DNA of 64,000 nt from Sphingomonas caeni (GTDB taxonomy: Bacteria > Pseudomonadota > Alphaproteobacteria > Sphingomonadales > Sphingomonadaceae): NCBI RefSeq assembly GCF_026013415.1, contig NZ_JAPDOK010000001.1, positions 437,342-501,341 on the forward strand, read 5' to 3'. Positions 1 through 9,203 of this stretch are shown here, piece by piece (positions within the stretch are counted from its first letter, which is position 1; each line of letters begins with the position of its first letter). The translations under genes were made by a program, and so were the position numbers. The notes under the pieces were generated by a model, which worked only from the letters and a program-made list of their open reading frames with translations, was not told where the DNA came from and made no database searches.

Positions 1-733
1 CGAACAGGCGCGCATGCGCGGTCATCACGCCGCCGCCGATCGCGATCCGCTCGGGCGCGAGCATCGTCACCAGATTGTGCAGCAGCCCGCCCAGATCATG
101 GACGAACAGATCCCATAAAGGCCCATCCGTGGGCAGTTCCTCGCCCTTGCACCCGAAGCGCTTGGCGAGCGCCGGGCCCGCGATCAGCCCCTCGACGCAA
201 TCGCCATGGAAGGGGCACCAGCCTTCGAACGCGTCCCCCGGCATCCGCGGCACGCGCATATGTCCGGCCTCGCCATGCGCGAGCCCCTGCACCGGCCGCC
301 CGCCGGTCACCAGCCCGACGCCCACGCCGGTGCCGATGGTGATATAGGCATGGCTCGTCAGCCCCTGCGCCGCGCCCCAGCGCGCCTCGGCGAGCGCGGC
401 GCCGTTGACGTCGGTCTGGATCGCCAGCGGCGCGGGGAAGCGCGCGGCGAAGCGCTGGGCGATGTGCGTGCCGGTCCAGCCGGGCTTGGTGGTCGCGGTA
501 ATCGCGCCGAAATCGGGATGGCCTGCATTGAGTTCGAGCGGGCCGAAGCTCGCCACCCCGATCGCGTCGAACGTCCAGCCCGCGAGCACCGCCTCGAGCG
601 CCGCAAGCGTGGTCTCGGGATCGCTGGTCGGCACCGTCACCTGCTCGCGCACATCGCCGGGGCCGGTGGCGAGCAAGGCCACGCATTTGGTGCCGCCCAG
701 TTCGAGTCCGGCGATCAGCGGTGCATCGGTCAT
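1..733 (-). CDS. ROK-family fructokinase-like sugar kinase (3' end cut by window edge)
   Basis: Cytoplasmic sugar kinase that should phosphorylate fructose or a related hexose with ATP. The start codon is at 733 and the 3' end lies outside the window, leaving about 244 residues. The N-terminus has the ROK phosphate loop LELGGTKC, followed by TDVNGAA and IGTGVGVG. The zinc-type motif GWCPFHGDCVEG comes after GEAGHMRVPR. The CPFHGDC form is typical of YdhR/ScrK-like fructokinases, and no helix-turn-helix precedes the kinase domain, so it is not a NagC/XylR-type repressor. It lies downstream of the TonB receptor on the same strand, but a strong hairpin separates the two. A joint role in sugar uptake and phosphorylation is inference. 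The exact sugar is uncertain. Confidence 0.85.
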   Translation of the reverse strand, partial: MTDAPLIAGLELGGTKCVALLATGPGDVREQVTVPTSDPETTLAALEAVLAGWTFDAIGVASFGPLELNAGHPDFGAITATTKPGWTGTHIAQRFAARFPAPLAIQTDVNGAALAEARWGAAQGLTSHAYITIGTGVGVGLVTGGRPVQGLAHGEAGHMRVPRMPGDAFEGWCPFHGDCVEGLIAGPALAKRFGCKGEELPTDGPLWDLFVHDLGGLLHNLVTMLAPERIAIGGGVMTAHARLF

Positions 734-769
734 GGCGCGGCGCTAGCGCACCCCGCGAACACTGCCCAC

Positions 770-804
770 AAAAAACAGCGGCGGCCGGTTATCCCGGCCG
801 CCGC
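770..804 (-). terminator. Intrinsic terminator after the TonB receptor gene
   Basis: An 11-bp perfect stem (GCGGCGGCCGG paired with CCGGCCGCCGC at 778-804) with a 5-nt loop. Read on the minus strand it is followed by TG and TTTTTT. It lies between the receptor stop codon and the kinase start, so it should end most receptor transcripts before the kinase. Confidence 0.8.
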
Positions 805-828
805 CCCCCTTTATTGGACGAAGGGGTG

Positions 829-3800
829 TCAGAAGCGCCCGCGCAGGCCGATCATGACCACGCGGCCCGGATCGTAGAGCGTGAACGCAGCGTTCGGGAA
901 CTGGAAGTAGCTGCGCTGCTGCTCCTTGGTGATGTTCTGTACATCGAGCGTCAGCTCGGGCAGGCCCTTGCTGTCGAAGACCTCGCCCAGATCGACCGCG
1001 GCGCTCAGATCGAACTGCTGATAATCGTCGCCATAGAGCGCCGCCGCGGTGATGCCGTTCTGCGGCGCCGTCGCGGTGATGCCGCCCTGGGTGAAGGTCG
1101 TCGAGCCGCGCAGCGTGATGCCGCCCCTCTCATAATAGACCGTGACATTGTAGGTCAGCGGGGCAACGCCCGTGGCCACCGCGGGCGCGGCACCCGAACC
1201 GGTCTGGCTGATCAGCGTCAGGTTAGCGTTGAAGCCGAAGCCGTTGAGCCCCAGGTAGCGGCCGAGCAGGAAGTCGAGCGGCTGCATCCAGTTGAACTCG
1301 AGGCCGTTGACCTTGAGCACGCCGGTCGCGTTGACCTGCTGGTTGAGCACCACCGTCGCCGAGGCAGGGCCGCCGCGCGAGTTGATCGCGGTCTGCTGCG
1401 TCGGGCTCAGCGTGTTGAAGGTCACGCCATACGCCGCCAGATCGGAGAAGGGCACGGTCACGCCCGTGGTGACGGTGAAGCCCGTCACCGCCTTGCGGAA
1501 CGCGGTGACGCCCACATAGCCCTCGGCCCCGGTATAATATTCGAAGCCGACATCGATATTGTCCGAAATGAACGGCGAGAGCGCCGGGTTGCCGACCGAT
1601 CCGACGTCCGCCGACGGGCTGGTGAAGCTCAGGCCCGGCAGCATCGAGTTCGGATTGGGCCGCGTCATCGTCCGCGAGACCGAGGCGCGCGCCACGGCAT
1701 GCTCGCCGATATGGAACGCCCCGCTCGCCGACGGCAGCCAGTTGTCATAGTTGGTGTCGGTGTAAACGAAGTTGACGATGTTCGGATAGCAGCTGCCGTC
1801 GCGCGGGAAGGGCGAAGCGCCCGGGCAGTCCGCGGGAAGCGGGCCCGCGCCGTCCGGATCGGTGTTGTTGCGCGGATCGGGGATCGAGACGCGGCCGCCG
1901 ATGCGCTGCTTGGTCTGCACCCAGCGGATGCCCGCGTTGAACACCAGCCGGTTGTCGCCGATGTTCACGTCGCCATTGACTTCGCCATAGATGCCGAGCG
2001 TTCGTTCGCGGACATAGCCGCCATTTGCGCCGGTATTGGCCGAACCGGCCTCGCCCGCGGCATCATGGAACTGCTGATAGTTGGACGCCGCCTTGAACTT
2101 CGCCCAATCGACCGTGATGAACCCGCTGGGCCCGGGCTTGAGCACCGCGGCGAGCGGGGCGCCGGTCGGGATCAGCGAGCCGGCATAGGTCACCGGACCC
2201 GCCGCGCCCGCGGTGAAGCCGGTGCCATAGGCCGGATAGGTCGGATCGCCCGCCGCCGCCGCGCCCGGCGCATTGAGGCCGTTGCAGTTGGGCTGGCGGT
2301 TGGGGCCCGGCAGGAACACGCTCGGCCGGTTGCCGCACACCGCATTCTGCCACGCCTGGCTGTTGTCAAAGGCGCGGATCGTGCGCGAGACGTCGTCATA
2401 GGCCGCGCCGACGCGGGCGTTCAGATGATTGTCGCCCCATTGCAGATTGCCCCGCACGCCCTTGGTATAGGTCTCGCGGCGCTCGTCCTGGATGTTCACG
2501 CGGCCGCCGGGCCAACCGAAGCTCGCCGGGTTGTTGAGGTCCACATTGGTGGTGACGTGCGGCAGATTGCCGTCGCTATTGTCGTACGTCACCGTCACGC
2601 CCGAATTGCCCGGGGTGATCACCAGCACCGTTGGGGATTCGCGGTGGAACTGGCTCTTGGTGTAGTTGGCGTTGATGTCGAACTTGAGATTGTCCGCCAG
2701 CTCGACCTCGAGGCCGGGGTTGATCCCCCAATATTGCACATGCTCGATATGCGGGCGGTATTCGAGAAACCACTGCGCATTGTAATAGGTGCCCTTGGTC
2801 ACCACGCAGCCGTTCGAGCAGTCGCTGCGGTCATATTGGGTGTTGACCGGGATCACGCCGCCGTTGCGGCCCACCCAGTTCATGTCGATGCGCTCGAGCT
2901 GGTTGAGCTTCCGGCCGAACATGCCGTCGATATAGATGTGCAGCCCCTCGCCCTTATATTCGAGGCTGGCGATGAAGTTCAGCCGCTCCTTGGTGCCGAA
3001 CTCGTCCGAGGGACGGCCGAGGCGCGGGATGATGCCGTTGTCGATCTGGCCGATATTGGCGCCCGGATTCTGCGCGAGCAGGAAGGCCTCGTTGATCACG
3101 GTGTTCGCCGCGACGCCCGGAATGTTGGCATTGCTCGGCACGTTCGCCGGGATCGTCCAGTTGCCGCCGCCGGTCGAATTGAGCGTGCCGCTGGTGCGCT
3201 GCGCGGCGCTGAGGTTCGGGTTGGTCCAGCCGATCGTCTCATAGCCCTTGACGCGCACTTCGTTGCGCACGCCGGCGACGCCGAGCAGGATACCGAACTC
3301 GCCCGAGGTGTAGCTGGCAAGCACCGAGCCGCGATACCCCCATTTGCTGCCCGCCTGGCTGCCATTGGTCAGCTGGCCCGAATAGGTGATGTGGGTGCCC
3401 GGATTATCGAACGGACGCGCGCTGCGCATGTTGACCGTGCCGGCCGCACCGCCCTCGATCATCTCGGCGGTCGGGCTCTTGTTCACGGTCAGCTGGGTGA
3501 AGAGCTCGGTCGGGAACAGGTCTAGATCGACCTCGCGGTTGGTGCTCTGCTGGTCGGTGCGGCCCGTCGACGAGATCGTCACGGGCGCATTGTTGAGCAG
3601 CACGCGGGTGAAGTTGGTGCCGAGGCCGCGGATCGTGACCTGCAGACCCTCGCCGGTGATCTCGCGGCTGATCGTGATGCCGGGAACGCGGTTGAACGAT
3701 TCGGCGATGTTGGTGTCGGGGAACTTGCCGATATCCTCGGCGAAAATCGTATCCGTGAAACCAGTCGCGTTGCGCTTGGCGTTGGTCGAGCTTTGCAGCG

Positions 3801-4005
3801 ATCCGCGATAGCCGGTGACGATGATTTCCTGGCCGTCCTGGCTGTCGCCGTCCTGCGGCGCGGCGGCGGTGGCCTCCGCGGTCGGATCGGCGCCGGTCGG
3901 ATCGGACGCGGCGGCAAGCGCGGGCCAGGCCGTGCCCGCGAGAAGCACCGCCCCCAGCATCGCGGCGCGGCGCGCGGAAAACGGGCGTGAAGTACGAGTG
4001 GTCAT
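829..4005 (-). CDS. TonB-dependent receptor (Xanthomonas/Caulobacter large type)
   Basis: Outer-membrane active transporter of 1058 residues that takes up a large substrate with energy from TonB. The start at 4005 is chosen over an in-frame ATG 15 codons upstream because GGAGGGG lies just before it and a signal peptide (MTTRTSRPFSARRAAMLGAV) follows. The TonB box (QEIIVTGYRG) and the plug motif EDIGKFPDTNIAE with VPGI and IRGLG are diagnostic of the TIGR01782-type receptors, which are abundant in sphingomonads and often serve carbohydrate uptake. The C-terminus ends in an aromatic-rich strand with the terminal sequence LRGRF. A degenerate LacI-type palindrome lies about 60 bp upstream and a fructokinase lies downstream, which hints at a sugar. 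The substrate itself cannot be read from the sequence. Confidence 0.93.
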   Translation of the reverse strand: MTTRTSRPFSARRAAMLGAVLLAGTAWPALAAASDPTGADPTAEATAAAPQDGDSQDGQEIIVTGYRGSLQSSTNAKRNATGFTDTIFAEDIGKFPDTNIAESFNRVPGITISREITGEGLQVTIRGLGTNFTRVLLNNAPVTISSTGRTDQQSTNREVDLDLFPTELFTQLTVNKSPTAEMIEGGAAGTVNMRSARPFDNPGTHITYSGQLTNGSQAGSKWGYRGSVLASYTSGEFGILLGVAGVRNEVRVKGYETIGWTNPNLSAAQRTSGTLNSTGGGNWTIPANVPSNANIPGVAANTVINEAFLLAQNPGANIGQIDNGIIPRLGRPSDEFGTKERLNFIASLEYKGEGLHIYIDGMFGRKLNQLERIDMNWVGRNGGVIPVNTQYDRSDCSNGCVVTKGTYYNAQWFLEYRPHIEHVQYWGINPGLEVELADNLKFDINANYTKSQFHRESPTVLVITPGNSGVTVTYDNSDGNLPHVTTNVDLNNPASFGWPGGRVNIQDERRETYTKGVRGNLQWGDNHLNARVGAAYDDVSRTIRAFDNSQAWQNAVCGNRPSVFLPGPNRQPNCNGLNAPGAAAAGDPTYPAYGTGFTAGAAGPVTYAGSLIPTGAPLAAVLKPGPSGFITVDWAKFKAASNYQQFHDAAGEAGSANTGANGGYVRERTLGIYGEVNGDVNIGDNRLVFNAGIRWVQTKQRIGGRVSIPDPRNNTDPDGAGPLPADCPGASPFPRDGSCYPNIVNFVYTDTNYDNWLPSASGAFHIGEHAVARASVSRTMTRPNPNSMLPGLSFTSPSADVGSVGNPALSPFISDNIDVGFEYYTGAEGYVGVTAFRKAVTGFTVTTGVTVPFSDLAAYGVTFNTLSPTQQTAINSRGGPASATVVLNQQVNATGVLKVNGLEFNWMQPLDFLLGRYLGLNGFGFNANLTLISQTGSGAAPAVATGVAPLTYNVTVYYERGGITLRGSTTFTQGGITATAPQNGITAAALYGDDYQQFDLSAAVDLGEVFDSKGLPELTLDVQNITKEQQRSYFQFPNAAFTLYDPGRVVMIGLRGRF

Positions 4006-4323
4006 CGGTCCCCTCCTCAAAATGCCTCTGTCGGGCTTGTCCGTGTTCATCGCCCCACGCGATGTTAGCGGTCACATTAGAGATATTTCTGGTCTGAGTT
4101 AGTGTCAACTCATACATTTGAGACAAATAATATCGGCCTATTACAACAGCTTCCTCTACTCGGAAACATTTCAGACGCATAAAATCATTTGTCTAAGTTA
4201 GCTGAAAACGTTGCCGCGGCGGATCGAATCACGGGCGCGATGTTACGGTTCGGGGCTTGCCGCGGGGCATGCGCGCGCACATCTGAAGCGGGCTGCCGCG
4301 CCCGCGGCTTCCCGGAGGTCCCC
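4006..4323. promoter_or_regulatory. Divergent control region between TonB receptor and aldo/keto reductase
   Basis: A 318-bp gene-free stretch with several short dyads, and more A+T-rich than its surroundings. TGAGTT (4095-4100) and AACTCA (4107-4112) flank six bases. ATTTG and CAAAT flank AGA at 4116-4128. AGACAAAT at 4121-4128 is repeated in inverted order as ATTTGTCT at 4187-4194. These are plausible binding sites for regulators of the two divergent genes. No RNA gene or credible small protein was seen. Confidence 0.5.
4063..4076. promoter_or_regulatory. Degenerate LacI-type operator before the TonB receptor
   Basis: TGTTAGCGGTCACA is an imperfect palindrome in which five of seven base pairs match. 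It resembles the perfect GTTAGCGCTAAC sites at 11620 and 16207. It sits 58 bp upstream of the receptor start, a normal operator position. Membership of the same regulon is inferred from this similarity only. Confidence 0.4.
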
Positions 4324-5358
4324 ATGCGCTACAATAGTCTCGGCCGCACCGGCCTGATCGTCTCCGAACTCTGCCTCGGCACCATGACCTTCGGCGGCAC
4401 CGACGCTGGCATCTGGGGCCATATCGGCCGGCTCGACCACGAGGCATCGGCGGCGCTGGTCAAGGCATCGCTCGATGCCGGAATCAACTTCATCGACACC
4501 GCGAACGTCTATTCGGAAGGGAGATCGGAAACGATCCTCGGCGCCGCGCTCCAGACGCTCGGCGTGCCGCGGCACGAGGTGGTGATCGCCACCAAGGCGC
4601 TCGGGCGGATGCACCCGGGACCCAATGGCGCGGGCGGATCGCGCGGGCATATCCTGGCGCAGGTCGAGGAGAGCCTGAAGCGGCTCCAGACCGACCATAT
4701 CGATCTCTACCAGATCCATGGCTGGGACGCGACGACGCCGATGGAAGAGACGCTCTACGCGCTCGACCTGCTCGTCCGCTCGGGCAAGGTCCGCTATGTC
4801 GGGCTGTCGAATTGGGCGGCGTGGCAGGTCGCCAAGGCGCAGGGCATCGCGACTGCGAAACATTACGCCCCGATCGCCTCGCTCCAGAGCTATTACACGA
4901 TCGCGGGGCGCGATCTGGAGCGCGAGGTGGTGCCGATGCTCCAGTCGGAGGGAATCGGGCTGATGGTGTGGAGCCCGCTCGCGGGCGGCTTCCTGTCGGG
5001 CAAGTTCACCCGAGAGGGCGAAGGCGAGGGCCGCCGCGCGACCTTCGATTTCCCGCCGGTCGACAAGGCCCGCGGCTACGACATCATCGATCTGCTGCGC
5101 CCGATGGCCGAAGCCAAGGGCCGCAGCGTCGCCCAGCTCGCGCTCGCCTGGCTGCTCCACCAGCCCGCGGTCTCGACCGTGATCATCGGCGCCAAGCGCC
5201 CCGACCAGCTCACCGACAATCTCGCCTCGGTCGAGGTCGAGTTCACCGCGGACGAACTGGCCCAGCTCGACGCCGCCAGCAAGCTGCCGAGCGAATATCC
5301 CGGCTGGATGATCGAGCGCCAGAGCGGCTATCGCGGCGGGCCTTCACCCAGGCGGTGA
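4324..5358 (+). CDS. Aldo/keto reductase
   Basis: NADPH-dependent oxidoreductase of the TIM-barrel aldo/keto reductase superfamily, 344 residues, probably cytoplasmic. The catalytic tetrad is visible: Asp58 and Tyr63 in FIDTANVYSEG, Lys91 in ATKALG and His132 in YQIHGWD. The start at 4324 is preceded by GGAGGT at good spacing; the longer upstream reading lacks homology. It belongs to the YajO/auxin-induced type rather than to the prostaglandin synthase type. It is divergent from the TonB receptor. The natural substrate is unknown. Confidence 0.9.
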   Translation: MRYNSLGRTGLIVSELCLGTMTFGGTDAGIWGHIGRLDHEASAALVKASLDAGINFIDTANVYSEGRSETILGAALQTLGVPRHEVVIATKALGRMHPGPNGAGGSRGHILAQVEESLKRLQTDHIDLYQIHGWDATTPMEETLYALDLLVRSGKVRYVGLSNWAAWQVAKAQGIATAKHYAPIASLQSYYTIAGRDLEREVVPMLQSEGIGLMVWSPLAGGFLSGKFTREGEGEGRRATFDFPPVDKARGYDIIDLLRPMAEAKGRSVAQLALAWLLHQPAVSTVIIGAKRPDQLTDNLASVEVEFTADELAQLDAASKLPSEYPGWMIERQSGYRGGPSPRR

Positions 5359-5436
5359 ACATTCCCCGGTTCCCCGGCGTGCGTTCACAGCGAATTCCCC
5401 CCGTCCCGGTTTGAAAAAAGACCATGGGAGATAAAA

Positions 5437-6006
5437 GTGTCTGCATCAGTGCTCTTCATGTCCATGTCACTGGACGGGTATATCGCGGGCCCCAACGATG
5501 AAGTGGGCAATCCCGGTGGCGACGACTTTATGCGGTTGCACGAGTGGTACGGGGATTTTTCCCGACCGGCCGGACCGGTCGGACAATTGTGGGACGAATG
5601 GAACGCGCCAGGTGCGATTCTGGCGGGTCGGCGAACCGTGGAGCAGGTCGATCACTGGGGCGGTGACAATCACGGGGTCGCGATCTTCGTACCCAGTCAC
5701 AGGCCGCCCGGGCCATCGGTCGCGAATTATCCGTTGGTCAAATATGTGAGCGACGGGATCGTGAGCGCAATGGCGCAGGCGAAGGCCGCCGCCGGGGACC
5801 GGGACGTGTTGATGCTTGGCGCGTATACGGCGCAGCGGGCGCTGGAAGCTGGCGTGCTCGACGAACTGCAAATACACCAGATTCCGGTCTTGTTCGGGCG
5901 AGGCCGCCGAATGTTCGAGTTCTTGCCATCGCGCGTCGAGTTGGAGATCGTTCGGGTGATCGATACGCCCGAGGCCACGCACATCCGCTACCGCGTCCGC
6001 CGCTGA
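5437..6006 (+). CDS. Dihydrofolate reductase family protein (RibD C-terminal-like)
   Basis: A 189-residue cytoplasmic protein with the DHFR/RibD-C fold, starting with GTG after GGGAG. MSLDGYIAGPND near the N-terminus, GAILAGRRTV, and the late DVLMLGA and DELQIHQIPVLFGRGRRMFE segments are typical of the YyaP/RibD C-terminal group. These bind NADPH, but most have no proven substrate, so a folate role should not be assumed. Its base composition is less GC-biased than its neighbours. It stands alone, with no obvious operon partner. Confidence 0.85.
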   Translation: MSASVLFMSMSLDGYIAGPNDEVGNPGGDDFMRLHEWYGDFSRPAGPVGQLWDEWNAPGAILAGRRTVEQVDHWGGDNHGVAIFVPSHRPPGPSVANYPLVKYVSDGIVSAMAQAKAAAGDRDVLMLGAYTAQRALEAGVLDELQIHQIPVLFGRGRRMFEFLPSRVELEIVRVIDTPEATHIRYRVRR

Positions 6007-6138
6007 GTCCGCCGACGCTGATTGCCCGTAACGATGTATTCCCGTCATTTCAGGGCGAAGGCCGGGGAACTGCCGAGCAGGCTCGACCTGCTTAAACCTC
6101 GGGTCTAATCTGATCCTCTGACAATTCGGGGGACAGCG

Positions 6139-7653
6139 ATGTTGGCGAGACTGTTTGTGGCAACCGCCGCACTCCTGCTGGTGGCGGCCTCCGCCGCGCC
6201 GGTGACCATTCCCGTGCGCCTGCAGGCGGGCCTCGCCAATCAATCGGGCCGGCTGCTGATCTTCGCCAAGCGGATCGAGCCCGGGGCCAAGCCCGAGACC
6301 GCGATCGACACCTCGCCCTTCGCCCCGCAGGCGGTGGCGATCGCCGGGCGTGAGGTGGAGGATATGCGCAGCGGCGGCGTGGTCACCGTCGATGGCGAGA
6401 CGGGGAGCTTCCCCACCGCCTTTTCCGCGCTGCCCGCCGGCACCTATCGCATCCAGGCGGTGCTCGACCGCAATCACGACTATAATTATGGCGGGCGCGG
6501 CGCGGGCGACATGGTTTCGAGCGTCGTCGAGGTGACGCTGCCCGGGCCGGTTCCGGTGCTCGAACTGGCGAACGCGCTTCCGGAGCCGCCCCCGCCGGCG
6601 GTCGCGGACCGTCCCGATCTCAAGCCGGTCGATTTCACCAGCCCCGCGCTCTCGATCTTCTGGGGCCGCCCGGTCCATATCCGCGGCTGGATCGCGCTGC
6701 CGCCCGGTTACGGCAAGGGCGCGACCTTCCCCACCGTCTATTCGACCGGCGGCTTCGGCAGCAACCTGCGCTACGCCGAGCAACAGGCGGCTGAGATGAG
6801 CGCGATGATGAAGGACGGCAGCGCGCCGCCGATGATCTGGGTCTATCTCGACGAAAGCTCGCCCACCGGCACGCACGAGTTCGCGGATTCGGTCAATAAC
6901 GGTCCCTGGGGCAAGGCGCTGACCACCGAGCTGATCCCCGCGCTCGAAAAGCAGTACCGGATGGATTCGCGCGCCAGCGGCCGCTTCCTCACCGGGCACA
7001 GCTCGGGCGGCTGGGCGACCTTGTGGCTCCAGGTCCGCTATCCCAAGGTCTTCGGCGGCACCTGGCCGACCTCGCCCGATCCGAGCGATTTCCACGATTT
7101 CACCAATGTCGATCTCTATGCGCCGAACGCCAACATGTACGCGCCGGCCGGGGGCCAGCCCTACCCGCTGGTGCGCGATCATGGCCGGGTCATCTCCTCG
7201 CTCCAGGATTTCGCGCGGATCGAGGCGGTGCTGGGGCCCTATGGCGGCCAGTTCGCCTCATTCGACTGGGTCTTCTCGCCCAAGGGCGCGGACGGCCGCC
7301 CGATGCCGATGTTCGACCGGGCGACGGGCAAGGTCGATCCGTTCGTGGTGAGCTATTGGCGCGACAATTACGACATCGCCAATATCGTCGCGCGCGACTG
7401 GAAGGTGATCGGGCGCGATCTCGACGGCAAGATCCATCTGACCGTGGGCACCGCCGACACCTTCTATCTCGACGGCCCCGCGCACCGGCTCCAGGCGGTG
7501 CTCGACCGGCTGGGGGCGAAATCGCAGTTCCGCTTCCTGCCCGGCAAGACGCATTTCGACCTGCTTGAGCGTGGGGGAGACCGCGAGGCGCTGATGAAGG
7601 ATTTCGCCTGGGAAATGTACGCGGTCGCGCGGCCGAGGTTCAAACGGCCCTAG
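6139..7653 (+). CDS. Secreted putative esterase (esterase D-like alpha/beta hydrolase)
   Basis: A 504-residue exported hydrolase. The N-terminus (MLARLFVATAALLLVAASAA) is a signal peptide, preceded by GGGGGA. The first ~165 residues form a beta-rich domain of unknown function with a DxNxDxN-like stretch (DRNHDYNYGGRGAGD). The rest has the alpha/beta hydrolase fold of the putative esterase family: nucleophile motif GHSSGGW, an Asp region around LTVGTADTFYLDGP and a late His in PGKTHFDLL. The substrate could be a carbohydrate or siderophore ester. Its stop codon interlocks with that of the converging DUF1203 gene (CTAG at 7650-7653). Confidence 0.82.
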   Translation: MLARLFVATAALLLVAASAAPVTIPVRLQAGLANQSGRLLIFAKRIEPGAKPETAIDTSPFAPQAVAIAGREVEDMRSGGVVTVDGETGSFPTAFSALPAGTYRIQAVLDRNHDYNYGGRGAGDMVSSVVEVTLPGPVPVLELANALPEPPPPAVADRPDLKPVDFTSPALSIFWGRPVHIRGWIALPPGYGKGATFPTVYSTGGFGSNLRYAEQQAAEMSAMMKDGSAPPMIWVYLDESSPTGTHEFADSVNNGPWGKALTTELIPALEKQYRMDSRASGRFLTGHSSGGWATLWLQVRYPKVFGGTWPTSPDPSDFHDFTNVDLYAPNANMYAPAGGQPYPLVRDHGRVISSLQDFARIEAVLGPYGGQFASFDWVFSPKGADGRPMPMFDRATGKVDPFVVSYWRDNYDIANIVARDWKVIGRDLDGKIHLTVGTADTFYLDGPAHRLQAVLDRLGAKSQFRFLPGKTHFDLLERGGDREALMKDFAWEMYAVARPRFKRP

Positions 7654-8117
7654 GCGCGGTCGACCCGGGCGGAATAGCAGCCATGCGCGGCGTTGTGCGC
7701 ATGGATATAGGCGATTTCGGGCCGGTCGAAGAGCTCGCGGAGGCGCGCGTCGGCATCGTCCGCCAGGGCGAGGCTCGCCCCGCGCAGCATCCCCTCGGCG
7801 TCGAACGCGCGGAATGCGATCGGCCGTCCGGCGAACACCGGCGGCAGTGCATCGTCGAGCACCAGCGCCTCGTCCGCGCATTCACGCACATAGATGGCGT
7901 AGCTGCTGCGAAACGGCGTGTCGGCGGCGTGATCCTCATGGTTGAGCAGCAGCAGCGTCTCGCCCTCCGCCGCGTCCTCCAGCGTGATCCGGCACGGGAA
8001 ACCCCGGCTCGCGGTCGCCCGCACGCGCCGCACGCCATGCTCGGCCAGCACTTCCTCCGAAGCGCCGAACAGCGCGCGGAACGGCTCGGGCGAGAGCCCT
8101 GAAATCCGATAGGTCAT
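7650..8117 (-). CDS. DUF1203 family protein
   Basis: A 155-residue protein matching the DUF1203 family along its whole length: MTYRISGL at the start, GFPCRITLEDA, LLLLNHE, IYVRE, IAFRAFDAEGML, and YIHAHNAAHGCYSARVDRA at the end. The family function is unknown. Its start codon overlaps the ada stop as ATGA (8114-8117), so the two genes are probably translationally coupled. A link to alkylation damage is suggested only by this context. Confidence 0.88.
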   Translation of the reverse strand: MTYRISGLSPEPFRALFGASEEVLAEHGVRRVRATASRGFPCRITLEDAAEGETLLLLNHEDHAADTPFRSSYAIYVRECADEALVLDDALPPVFAGRPIAFRAFDAEGMLRGASLALADDADARLRELFDRPEIAYIHAHNAAHGCYSARVDRA

Positions 8118-9154
8118 TCGCTCACTCCTTCGCGTTTCCTGAGGGCCCGCTTGCGATCGACGCCATAGGCATAGCCGCCCATGCTCCCGTCGGCGCGCTG
8201 GACGCGGTGGCAGGGGACCAGCACCACGACCGGGTTCATCCCGCACGCCGTCCCCGCCGCGCGCACCGCGTTCGGGCTCCCGACCGCGGCGGCGAGCTGG
8301 GCGTAGCTGCGCGTCTCGCCCGCGGGGATTTCGCGCAGCGCCTGCCACACCGCCTCCTGGAAAGCGGTGCCCTGCACATCGACGGGCAGGTCGGTGTGCC
8401 GTCCGGGCGCCTCGACCTCGCTCACCACCCGTGCCCCCAATTCGGCCAAGGCCGCGCCGCCCGCGACGATCTCGGCGGCGGGGAAGCGCTGCGCCAGCGC
8501 GAACTGATCCTCGTCGAACGCCACGCGGCACAGCCCCTTGTCGGTCGCCGCGATCAGCAGCGGGCCGAGGCTGGTTTCGGCGATCGTCCAGCGGATCGTC
8601 ACCCCCGCCCCGCCGCGCTTCCACGCGCTCGGCGTCATGCCGAGGCGCGCATTGGCGGTCTCGTAGAAGCGGCTCGGCGCGGAGTAGCCGGCCTCGTAGA
8701 TCGCCCCGGTCACCGTCTCCTCGCGGGTCAGCGCCTGCGCCGCGCGCTGCGCCTTGAGCCCGCGGGCATAGGCAGCGGGGGTAACGCCCGTAGCGCGCTT
8801 GAACATGCGGTGGAAATGATGCGGGGCATAGCCAACCGCGAGCGCCAGTTCCTCGAGGTCGATCCCCTCCTCCGCCGCCTCGATCAGCGCGACCGCCCTG
8901 GCCACCGCGATCCGGTCGCGCCCCACCTCGTCGGGCTTGCAGCGCAGGCAGGCGCGATAGCCCGCCGCCCGCGCGCCCTCGGCATCGGGATAGAAGACGA
9001 CATGCTCGCGCCTGGGCCGCCGCGCCGGGCAGCTGGGCTTGCAATAGATGCGCGTGGTGGTGACCGCGCCCACCACGCGCCCGTCAAAGGCGCGGTCGCG
9101 GGCTTCGAACGCCGCCCAGGCGGCATCGTCGGAAAGGGTGTCTTGCGTGCTCAT
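8114..9154 (-). CDS. ada: Bifunctional Ada: methylphosphotriester and O6-methylguanine DNA methyltransferase/regulator
   Basis: Suicide DNA repair enzyme and activator of the adaptive response to alkylating agents, 346 residues. The N-terminal zinc domain carries Cys38, Cys42, Cys69 and Cys72 (YCKPSC, CLRC) at the same spacing as E. coli Ada; Cys38 is the phosphotriester acceptor. An AraC-type helix-turn-helix domain follows at about residues 80-180. The C-terminal alkyltransferase domain has the acceptor Cys315 in VPCHRV and the GSPNAVRAAG DNA-recognition segment. The start at 9154 aligns with other Ada proteins; upstream codons do not. It is coupled to the DUF1203 gene. Confidence 0.95.
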   Translation of the reverse strand: MSTQDTLSDDAAWAAFEARDRAFDGRVVGAVTTTRIYCKPSCPARRPRREHVVFYPDAEGARAAGYRACLRCKPDEVGRDRIAVARAVALIEAAEEGIDLEELALAVGYAPHHFHRMFKRATGVTPAAYARGLKAQRAAQALTREETVTGAIYEAGYSAPSRFYETANARLGMTPSAWKRGGAGVTIRWTIAETSLGPLLIAATDKGLCRVAFDEDQFALAQRFPAAEIVAGGAALAELGARVVSEVEAPGRHTDLPVDVQGTAFQEAVWQALREIPAGETRSYAQLAAAVGSPNAVRAAGTACGMNPVVVLVPCHRVQRADGSMGGYAYGVDRKRALRKREGVSE

Positions 9155-9203
9155 GGGCCCGATATAGGCCGCCGCGCGGACACTCACATCCCACGACTTG
9201 CGC

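Noticed and set aside
721..3525. A 934-residue open frame on the plus strand opposite the first TonB receptor
   Set aside because: It is Arg/Ala/Asp-rich antisense translation caused by high GC at third positions; the receptor on the other strand has clear domains and a signal peptide.
5467..7182. A 571-residue minus-strand frame over the DHFR-like and esterase genes
   Set aside because: No motif, crosses two genes with clear starts and ribosome sites on the other strand.
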